From Agaricus subrufescens (Eukaryota > Basidiomycota > Agaricomycetes > Agaricales > Agaricaceae), in the NCBI GenBank assembly GCA_029945375.1, contig CM057064.1, positions 2,108,001 through 2,172,000 on the forward strand: DNA of 64,000 bases. The letters are read 5' to 3'. Made by a program: the position numbers and the translations under genes. Below, piece after piece: positions 55,250-64,000 of the stretch. How positions within the stretch are numbered: the first letter of the stretch is position 1; the number at the start of each line of letters is the position of its first letter. The notes under the pieces are model-generated. The model made no database searches, was not told the origin of the DNA, and saw nothing but the letters and a program-made list of their open reading frames with translations.

Positions 55250-56725
55250 TATACCAGTGCACATAAAATGTTTAAAATATTGAGGATATTTATGAATATA
55301 CCTTAGTATCTAAGCTACCATTGTGTGATGTTATGTGGTTGTACAGTTATTATTGGTCATTATATAATCTTTTTAAGTCAGAGCATCATTGGAATGGTTT
55401 TGTCCCTATACATTGAAAATACAGAATTGGCTACTTATCAAGGCAGAGGATACTATTTTCTGGCTATCAAAGCTACAAATGGTAGATTTGGTATTGATGC
55501 CATCAATATCTGATCAAATGCTGCTGATATGATATCAGAATCCATCTATATGCTGCTCTATAGATGTAATAATCTATTAGGTAGAAATTCATTAACTTTT
55601 ACTTCACTATTGATATTTATTTACTGTATTTTGGCAAAACTCATATTAAGAGGCTGGTTAAACTCAACAATACCTAATTTTAGGTAATCCATACTATTTT
55701 AAGGTCAATTTGCTGCTATAGCACATTTGTTAAGCTTGTACTTGATATATTCTACCTATAATACTCTAGGATTGAATCATGTGAAAATTCCAAAATATAT
55801 CTGAAAATATTAACATTCAATAATGCTTCATGTTTAGTAGTTATTTGAGCTCTTGCCCATTCTATGCAATCTTACAGTACAATTTTTTTCATTTATACAC
55901 ACTAACACTTCTTACCCTCTGCTTGTAAAGCTCTTACACTTCCATCAGCATATTGTTTTCAGTTATATATGATTATAATCTATTATTCTCAATATTCTGA
56001 GCCTATTTGTAGCTTGATTAGTCATCAGAAACAAGCCCTGGTGCACTTTTACAGATACTCTCTAGAGTCTACTATATATTTATGTAAATACAGGGTTGTG
56101 GAGAAAGGTCAAAGCTTTTGTTTGCTCTTTGATTGATTGTTACATAAGCACCAACATTTATAGCATTAATTGGAACAATCAGCTTTCCAGCAAGTGGGCT
56201 GTTTGTGTGCAAAAAATGGATGAAAGTATATTTCTACCTAAGGATGATCATATTTATGTCAGCAAATAAGTCTTTAAATGGCATAAATTACATAATCCAG
56301 TATATTATTGTACTTAGATAACTGTTCTTATATAAATTACATCACAAGCCTTGAAGATAATGTAATAATAAGTTAGAGATTAAAGATTTACTACTTAACA
56401 AAGTATCTAATCTTTATAGTAGCATATAGATGGATTCTGATATCATATCAGCAGCATTTGATCAGATTTTGATGGCATCAATACCAAATCTACCACTTGT
56501 AGCTTTGATAGCCAGAAAATAGTATCCTCTGCCTTGATAAGTAGCCAATTCTGTATTTTCAATGTATAGGGACAAAACTGTTCCAATGATGCTCTGACTT
56601 AAAAGAATTATATAATGACCAATAATAACTGTACAGCCACATAACATCACACAATGATAGCCTAGATACTAAGGTATACTCATAAATATCCTCAAGATTT
56701 TAAACATTTTATGTGTGTTGGTATA
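55250..56725. mobile_element. Nested palindromic MITE with ~300-bp arms in the mariner terminal repeat
   Basis: About 1476 bp with TA on both sides. The left arm TATACCAGTGCACATAAAATG and the right-arm complement TATACCAACACACATAAAATG continue as near-identical inverted copies to about 55550 and from about 56423. No coding capacity. Insertion at TA split the mariner repeat between AAGAATGCTA and AAGGTAGGC. Confidence 0.8.
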
Positions 56726-57087
56726 TAAGGTAGGCAAAGGCTGATCTGAGCACTCCTTACATAAGCCACCATAACCCTCAGTGGGAATGGTTTCTCCTCA
56801 CCACTTCATCGAACTAGAGGCTGTTTTACAACTGGGAATGATTGCTTAGGATGTCTTCTTGAAATCTCAGAAGTTGAATTTTTAAAAAAACTAAAGATGA
56901 TCATTTTATAGCCCTTTTTTTTTTTTGTTTGCAAATGGCTTTTTTGACCAGTAAGCATTGAAGCACCAAGTTTCTGAATTTGAGTCCGAAGATTTGGTGC
57001 ATCATGTGGTCAATCACGTGACCCCAAGCAACCACTGTAATCATCAACAAAAAATGCAATCATGCTCTACACACCCCAAAAAGCCAG

Positions 57088-59613
57088 ATGGGACGCAGGA
57101 AAAAAGCCAACACTACTCGAGCTCAAAATATTCAAGCTTATCATGCCCAGAAAGCTATTCAGTCTTCACTATTTGCATATCAGCAAACAAATCACGGCAC
57201 CAATAACTGGGTTCTTCCTGATCCTGATGACATCAGTGATTCTGATTTGTCTGATGAACCTGAGGTCACCGAAATATCAATAGCCCCCAAGTCCCAGGTC
57301 AACAATCTTGCTAGAAAGATGGCTCTTGCTCAAGAAGCACTCCAGGCAGCTCAACATCACAAAAGAGGTAACTGGCCTCTTTTCTATCTCCAAAATTCAG
57401 TCAGAACCAAACAACGCCATGCTGCAAGGAGGCAGCATCTTGTAATTCAAGGCCAGCCAATGATTGATACTATGCTGTCATTGTCTTGGCATCAAAATGA
57501 GAAGAATTTGATGGAAGGACAGGTTGACATAGAAGCTGAGGGTGTAACTGATGATGAAATTTTGGGGTTTTTGAGTGAGATAGCTGAGCAAAATAGTGAG
57601 GAGGTATTAAATCAAGTGGTAAGCACTCAAATTTCATAAAATGCAATACCGTAAATTGAATATACACTCAGGAAGAGATATTAGAGATGAAAGATGACCC
57701 CACCAAGTGTTCCGAAATTATAGAATTCTTTCTCGGATTGAGAAATGGAATTATTCCCAAGGACCCTAGCCTTCCCATCGCATCAGATTATATTCTCAAT
57801 CAAATGAACTACAAAGACTTTCCTCGACTTTGAGAAGCCTGAGAGAGCTTGAAATTGAAGAGCCGAGATAAAACCCTTGATCTCACTTTCCGAATGAGAG
57901 TTCTTGGGATGGTTGGAACCCTTAACCTATATCTTGACCCCGAGTTGTCATATACCTGGAGAGAAGCATTGATTGTGACTGCCAAGTCTCAAATGAATGG
58001 CAGCTCTTTTGCTCGAAGTTTATGAACATGGATTCACCAATTTCTTGCAAGTAGCAAGTTACCATTTCATCATTACGGCAAATTTCACACATCTATTCTC
58101 AATGACGAGGATATATCCCAATTAATTCATCTTCATCTTCAAGACATTTGGAAGAAAGGATATATCTGTGCTCAGGATGTTGTTGAGTGTGTTCAAGGCC
58201 CACAAGTTCAGGCTCGCCTGAAAACTCTTGGGTCCAAACAAGTATCAATTACTACTTGTACAGCACAGAAGTGGCTACATTCTCATGGATGGCAATATTC
58301 ACAAAAGGCTAATGGCATGTATGTGGATGGTCATGAATGAGAGGATGTAGTTGCATATCAGAAGGAATTTGTTGAACGATGGGCCATGTATGAGAAACGG
58401 TTTGTGACATATAATTATTGGACAGAAAAGATCAACGGACAAGATATTGAGCATGAAATTATGCAAAAGCCAATCACCAGTTTTCCTGTCCCACCCTGGC
58501 AACGTTTCTGCCTCATACTTGTCACTCATGATGAGTCTACCTTTTATGAGAATGATTGATGCAAAATGGTTTGGAGTCACAAGGATGACAAGGCTACACC
58601 ACAACGTAAAGGCGAAGGTCCTTCAATTATGGTGTCTGATTTTCTAACATCAGAGTGGGGATGTTTGTGTGGTGAAGAAAAGTATGTCATATTTTTAATA
58701 GCAACTCTCAGATTGTCTTATATCTCATTTTAGTGAAGCACAAATTTTATTTAAAGCAGGAAAAAACCATGATGGTTATTTTACTGCTGAAGACTTAATT
58801 AATCAGGTTGATCGTGCCATTGACATCTTTGAAGAAAAAACACAAGGCTTTGCAACTGCACTATTTGTATTTGATAATGCTTCTAGCCACCAAAAGCGAG
58901 CAGATAATGCCCTTTCTGCCCGAAGGATGCCTAAACGGTCTACTCAGGGGTGGACACCTAAAAAAGATGGAACTCGAATGTGAAGCAGCATCCTTCCTAA
59001 TGGGGAAATACAGGATTTCTATTTCCCGGATGACCATCCAACCATGCCAAACTGGTTCAAGGGCATGGAAGTCATTATCCAGGAATGAGGCTTGTGGCCA
59101 GAAGGTGGACTCCATGCTCAATGTGATGGTTTCAAATGTATTCCTGGCCAAACAGATTGCTGTTGTCGACAGTTACTATTCTGTCAGCCTGACTTCATAA
59201 AACAAAAGTCTCACCTTGAAGAGTTTATAAATTCATGGCACCACCTCTGTGATTTTTACCCCAAATACCACTGTGAGCTCAACTTTATTGAGCAGTATTG
59301 GGGGGCAGCAAAATTTCATTACCGAAATTCTAGCAAAACATCTAATATTGAAGAGATGGAGACAAATGTGCTTGCTTGTTTAAATGATGTCCCACTACAA
59401 CAAATTAGAAGGTAAGTCTCTTATTTCAAACAAATAATATCTTCAATAAATAGTATATTCAATAGGTATGCAAATCGGTCTGCCCGATTTATCTCTGCCT
59501 ATCAACAGGGTCTCTCCAGAGAGCAAGCAACCTGGGCAAACAAAAAATACCACGGACATCGTACTTTACCACCATCAGTTATGGCCGAAATCCATGAGGG
59601 CATAGTGGAATAA
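57088..59613 (+). pseudogene. Tc1/mariner-like DDE transposase, decayed
   Basis: A transposase of a DDE-endonuclease type common in basidiomycetes. It starts MGRRKKANTTRAQNIQAYH, with an acidic stretch (DPDDISDSDLSDEPEVTE). A middle region carries the DNA-binding part. The catalytic domain has the first Asp in LVTHDESTFYEND near 58525, the second in the segment around 58872 (LFVFDNASS when read in the right frame), and the Glu in YHCELNFIEQYWGA near 59285. A C-terminal block RYANRSARFISAYQQGLS and KYHGHRTLPPSV ends at 59611-59613. At least four stops and several frameshifts break the frame; one gap near 57640-57670 and another near 59410-59465 look like introns. All three catalytic positions are recognisable. 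Confidence 0.8.
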
Positions 59614-59806
59614 TATAGATTGTATCATTTTAGCCTCAATCTGACTCCATACTCAAACTTCACTTTTTTTGTTCCTGGGAGGGCGATTTTGGGGGCTTAC
59701 TAAGCTTACTAATCAGCTTACTTAAGGGTGCTCAAATCAGCCTTCGCCTACCTTAGCATTCTTTCCAAAGGTACAAAACATTGGAACAGTTTTGTCCCCC
59801 ACTGAA

Positions 59807-61444
59807 GTCGGAAGCATTGGTCTCAACAATGATTTGTGAGTCCGGAATCCAGTGAGTGAGGATGGGAGCAGAAGTGAAGGCCTTTTTGAGGGTTTTGAAG
59901 GCATTTTGGGCATTGGAACCAAAGTCCCAAGGCATCCCTTTGCGAGTAAGACGAGTTAAGGGAACCACAATGTCGGAATAGCCGTAGATGAAGTAACAAT
60001 AAAAGTTTGCAAACCCTAAGAAGGATTGGATGTCCTTTACTTTCCGAGGTTCTGGCCAGTCCTGGATAGTCTTGACCTTGTTGTTGGACATAGTGAGACC
60101 GTCAGCAGAAAGGATGTACCCTAGATATTCCACTGTGTTGGAATTGAACTTGCATTTGTCAGCTCATGCATAGAGACCATGTTCATGAAGTCTCTTCAGC
60201 ACCTCTCTGACATGTTTACAGTGTTGAGTCAGATTGTCAGAATAGATGAGGATGTTGTCGAGGTAGATGGTAATGCATACGTCTAGCAAGTCCTGGAAAA
60301 TGTCGTTCATGAACCACTGGAATGCAGTGGGAGCATTGCTAAGACCAAAAGGCATGATGAGCCATTCAAAGGACCTGTAACAAGTCTGGAAGGCTGTTTT
60401 CCACTCATCGCCTTTTGCAATACAGACAAGGTGATATGTGTGCCAAAGATCAATCTTTGTATAGATGCAAGCTTTGCAAGGAGAGTCAAGGAGATCCAAA
60501 ATGAGGGGAAGTGGGTAGCAATCTTTCCGAGTAATCTGATTGAGACCACAGAAGTCAACGCAAAGACGAAGGGAACCATCCTTCTTCTTCACAAAAAGAA
60601 CAGGAGCACCATGGGGAGAGGTTGCAGGTCGGATGAAGCCAATAGAGAGGTTTTCGTCAATGAATTCACAAAGAGCTTGAAGTTCTGTTTGCGACAAAGA
60701 ATAGATCGGACCTATAGGAGGTGTGGTACTGTCCTCTAAGTCGATCTTGAGATTATAGTGTTGATGCATTGGTAGTGTATCCGCATGGGACTTGCTGAAC
60801 ACATCTGCAAAATCATGGTATTCTGCTGGAATAGTGGAAAGGTCGACAGGAGATTCCTCGACAGAGGATGCTGCAGTGATAACTGAGTGAAGGTTGAGGG
60901 CAAAGCAATGAGAGCCAGGAAGTTGGGATGCTTGCACAAAGGCAGCAACATTGACTAGACAAATGTCTATTCTGGTGGGTGAATCAGAATTTGCTTCTGT
61001 GATGGAATCTGATACCGACATTTGTGGCACAGTGTCATCGGAAGGCAGCACATGAAGAGTAGGCAGAATCTTGACAGGAGTGGAATGGAAAGTGATGTAG
61101 CCAGTAACCCAGTCAATCAACAGATTGTAGCGGGACAGCCAGTTATGTCCAAGAACTACTAGATTCTGTGGATCCAGCAAAGTGACATAGAGGGAAAGTG
61201 TCATAGATTCACCGGTAGGAAAAGATACAGGAAAATTTGCAACCTTGGAAACAAAAGAGCTATTAGTCCCATCAAAGAGATGAAGCTTAACAGGAGGAAT
61301 CGGAACTGTCAGGATACCATGTTTACGAACAAAGGAATTCGAAATAAAACAATGAGTCAAGCCACTGTCCACCAGCACAGGAATGTCAGGAATAGTAGAA
61401 ATGTCCATAGGAGAAAGAAAAACACGAAGGGAATTCGGATCCAA
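59807..61444 (-). pseudogene. Gypsy protease and reverse transcriptase (upstream half of the split Pol)
   Basis: Starts near MDPNSLRVFLSPMDIST. Protease shows VLVDSGLTHCFIS near 61365, and VVLGHNWLSRYN near 61150. Reverse transcriptase shows GAPVLFVKKKDGSLRLCVDF near 60600, the motif-A region YTKIDLWHTYH near 60450, MPFGLSNAPTAFQ near 60345, and motif C YLDNILIYS near 60255, where the canonical second Asp is Asn. A TGA after HEHGLYA (60162-60166) breaks the frame, and it continues NTVEYLGYILSADGL into the connection domain, ending ETNASD at the mariner insertion site. Confidence 0.85.
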
Positions 61445-61590
61445 AAGAGTGGAAGTGTTGAGACAAACTCTCTCTGAAGCACAGAGGGTGTCAACACGAT
61501 CTCCTGCCTGTGCAGAGTCAAGGGGACCACGGATTAGTTTTCTGAGCTTGCAGGAGCGGAACTCGTGGAAGTACTTTCAGCTACAGCTGA

Positions 61591-63035
61591 TCAGCCCTTT
61601 GGCTTGTTAGAGTTGTCAGATTTGCCAGTATTCTTCTTTGGACAATTCTCAGCAGTATGACCGCCTCCTCCACAACACATACACAAGTTCTTGTCCTTCC
61701 AACGCTGGCATTCCTGAGGAGTGAGTTTGCTGTTGCAACCAAGGACATTTGTGAGAGGATTCAAGGATGAGGAAGAGGAACCAGATTGTGAATTTGTGTT
61801 TGAGGGTTTTCTGGGTTTAGCGTTGTTGTTGGATTGGTTACCAGAAGACAATAATTGCGATTGCGAATTGTTGTTGCTGGAATTTGCGGATTTGTTCTTC
61901 TGCTTTTGTTGTGGGTTGGAGTCCTTTGAAGTGGATTGCTTGTTGGCACAGTTCCATTTGCAATGGCGTTCCCAGTGGTGGTTGTTGATGTGCATAGCCA
62001 GGTCCCGTAATTCCCCAAGAGTGGATGGTTTGTTGGTTGGAAGTGAGGAAAGGACATCCTGGATGCGATTGGGAAGACCACGATAATAGCAATGGACCAA
62101 AACAGAATCCAGCCAGTGAAGACGCAATGCGAGATGAGCAAAGGAGACATTATACTTGTTGATGTGGTTGTTAGCAGACATGGTAAGATGCTCAATCTCT
62201 TCCACAGCCTCATTTACTGGGTTCAAGGAACCAAAATTGGAGACGAGTTTATTGATGAACAAGTCGCAGTCGTTATACCAGGGAACTAATTCCCATATTG
62301 GATTCTCCTTGAGAGTCTTTGAAACCAAGTTTGAGCAGAACTGGAAAGATAAGAGAGGGCAAAGGAAACCTTTGTGTGTTGCGACAGAAATTGATTTGGA
62401 TTAGCCTTGAAGTAGAGGCGGCACTGAAAGATGAATTCATTGAGCTTGTGAGGTTCCTTGCTGTTGAAAGAAGTTGGTTCCTTGATTGCAACTTTAGGAG
62501 TTTTGGTGGGAGGTTGCAAAGAATTCCGAGTGAGTGTATCCAAGATAGTTGATAGGAGGTTGGCTAGAACATGATTCAGAACATGTTGACCATCTTCATC
62601 GTCCTCTCCATCTTCTTCTCCATCTCCATCCCCATCTCCCAGGTCTCCACCTCCATCTCCACCTCCGTCATCACCACCACCACCATCTCTTCCCTTACCT
62701 TGAGAGCAACCAGGGGGTACTGATTGAGAACCTTTCTGGTCTTGAGGGGTGCGAGAACCTGAACCAGAAACTTGGTGAGACATGTCAGGGGTTTTGGAAA
62801 CAGGGGTATGAGAATCCGAAGTTTTTGTGGAACTGCAAGGTTTAGGTTGATGAGCAGGGAGAAGTGGAATGTTGCCAGGAGGAGTACCAGATGCAAAAGT
62901 AACACTGTGAGTGTGACTCATACAAAAGCAAAGTGTGAAACCAGCTAGAGCAGGAGTCTGAAATACTGTTAAGACTATGACCACAGAGTCAGAACTAGAT
63001 GGTTCCGATTGGGAGATAGGCATTGGCCTCAGCAA
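61591..63035 (-). pseudogene. Gypsy Gag, frameshifted
   Basis: The N-terminal half starts MLRPMPISQSEPSSSD, then a Gly/Asp/Glu-rich run (GDDGGGDGGGDLGDGDGDGE) and the Gag domain (PHKLNEFIFQCRLYFKANP, LSYLSSSAQTWFQ). A one-base shift near 62315 moves to the second half (ENPIWELVPWYNDCDLFINK, RIQDVLSSLPTNKPSTL). The tail is Asn/Ser/Gln-rich and ends with a zinc knuckle CMCCGGGGHTAENC, then KSDNSNKPKG. Confidence 0.85.
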
Positions 63036-63059
63036 TGCAAGGGTGCACTGTGCCCTCCA

Positions 63060-63612
63060 GCAGGTTCTGGATGCCTAGAGAGCAATAGCAGAATGGAATG
63101 CAAGTTGCGAAATGCTTAGCAGAAAGATAGGAACTGAGAGGGAATAGAATCTAAGTCAATTTCAGACTGAGGAATAGATACAGGAATGCAGAACTTATAT
63201 ACAAAGGTGTACAGGAGTAAAGTATGGAAAAGGAATAGTTCCAGATAATAGAATAGGAATTGGAATAGAGATATAGCAATCACATTGCAATAGGAATGGG
63301 TACTGATCCAGATACAGTTGTGTTGGCCATTGGAAAGTTATGACCCATGTTGTGTTGGTCGTAGAGTGACTGCAGGAGTGCAACTGTAGTCCCGGAAAGG
63401 GAACTACAGCATAACTGGCCAACCGCTACCAGTTCTGGGAAGCAGACTTACCAATTAAAGGAACCCAAAAGACAACAGTCCTGAGCAAATCCCATCAAGA
63501 GGAAACTTGACAGCAGGATTCTATGGAACATACTGGAAATGGAAATGGAATGTTCTAGATGGAAAAGGAAATGTCAGGAATGATTGGAAAGTTCTGGAAA
63601 CAGAATATAACA
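63060..63612 (-). repeat. LTR upstream of the gypsy Gag (inner boundary approximate)
   Basis: On the minus strand it begins TGTTATATTCTG at 63612 and includes a TATA-like GTATATAAGTTC at about 63192-63203. It is the intact relative of the decayed fragment at 27865-28005. The inner end, towards Gag, could not be fixed, and no convincing tRNA primer site was seen. No matching 3' LTR exists at the other end of the element. Confidence 0.6.
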
Positions 63613-63722
63613 GTATCCTCCCCTTAAGGCCAAGCCTTGAGGCTGCATCAATAAGGGAATGCACCCAGATAAAAATAGAACTTTGTCAGGAGTGAAAATA
63701 GAAGCTGTGGATCCCAACCTTA
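63613..63722 (-). mobile_element. Polypurine tract and 3' internal end of another gypsy copy
   Basis: Next to the LTR tip the minus strand reads GGCCTTAAGGGGAGGATAC, a polypurine tract, preceded by CAGCCTCAAGGCTTGG. This belongs to an element lying further right, cut by the mariner-like element at 63723. The LTR thus has Gag on one side and a polypurine tract on the other. Confidence 0.55.
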
Positions 63723-64000
63723 CAGTGGGCAACAAAACCTTTCCAATGTTTTGTACTTTTTGAAAGAACGCTCTGTAGCAGAACAAATAAATTACATAAA
63801 ATAACAGAAATAAACGTGAACATACCGTAACATGTTGACTACTGTTGTGCAAAGTTTGGTGGCTGTACAACCATTTTTGGACTAGATATATGCGATCAAA
63901 AAAGGTCAATCATTGGAAAGGTTTTGTTGCCACTTATTCTAAGGTCAGAAATCAGGTGATAAGTCATGTGATTGACGTGTTTGTTGATTGTAAATCAACA
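63723..64000. mobile_element. Left end of a further mariner-type element, runs off the window
   Basis: Starts CAGTGGGCAACAAAACC after TA (63721-63722). The tip AACAAAACCTTTCCAATG (63731-63748) recurs inverted as CATTGGAAAGGTTTTGTTGC at 63911-63930, the same arm design as the MITE at 51951. Confidence 0.75.

Larger units (their letters stand above)
55199..59804 (+). mobile_element. 4.6-kb Tc1/mariner-like DNA transposon inserted in the gypsy Pol
   Basis: Ends are CAGTGGGGGACAAAACC and GTTTTGTCCCCCACTG. The left target dinucleotide is TA (55197-55198); the right one reads AA (59805-59806), one base from TA. On the gypsy coding strand, removing the element joins ETNASD to YALATI, the expected sequence. 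The element carries a decayed transposase and, in its left terminal repeat, a nested MITE. Its inner left repeat (AAGGTAGGCAAAGGCTGATC at about 56728) pairs with the right repeat near 59720-59752. Confidence 0.85.

Overview
The window is nuclear DNA from a filamentous basidiomycete, most likely an Agaricomycete (mushroom-forming fungus). The evidence is short GT-AG introns of about 50-70 nt throughout the genes, a GH131 glucanase carrying a fungal CBM1, an agaricomycete-style F-box protein, an EAF7 subunit of NuA4, and dense Ty3/gypsy, Ty1/copia, LINE and Tc1/mariner-like elements. Species was not determined.

Layout. (1) 1-9.4 kb holds conserved genes: a VAP/Scs2-type MSP-domain protein running off the left edge, a full ABCB-type multidrug transporter, and a Ypk1/Gad8-type AGC kinase. 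(2) 9.4-36.8 kb is a transposon cluster. A short inverted-repeat element was split by a full-length 7.8 kb LINE. That LINE was in turn interrupted in ORF1 by a 7.57 kb Ty3/gypsy element with apparently identical LTRs. Next comes AT-rich debris containing a decayed gypsy integrase and LTR fragment, then a 7.2 kb Ty1/copia element whose two LTRs differ at only two positions. (3) 36.9-46.1 kb is compact and gene-rich: EAF7, an AN1 zinc-finger protein with a CaaX end, an F-box protein, a CE16-like esterase, a membrane-anchored Cu/Zn superoxide dismutase and a GH131-CBM1 glucanase. (4) 46.1-64 kb is a second cluster. It starts with the severed tail of a CSC1/OSCA-like channel gene, then a gypsy 3' end, a decayed second copy of the LINE carrying three insertions, and a decayed gypsy element interrupted by a 4.6 kb mariner-like element that itself carries a palindromic MITE. 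The start of another mariner-like element runs off the right edge.

The most unusual object is the gypsy element at 12555-20121. Its gag passes directly to a chromodomain integrase with no protease, reverse transcriptase or RNase H, and an 879-codon ORF of unknown function sits between integrase and 3' LTR. Identical LTRs and a perfect 5-bp target duplication say it moved recently, so it was presumably mobilised in trans. A second theme is CpG-type decay. Stop codons and LTR differences in the copia element, and the D-to-N change in the reverse transcriptase active site of two unrelated elements, all fit CpG to TpG/CpA transitions.

No tRNA, rRNA or CRISPR array was recognised. Exon boundaries were read by eye from splice signals and protein-family fit. 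They are most secure for the superoxide dismutase, EAF7, VAP and AN1 genes and approximate for the ABC transporter and kinase.
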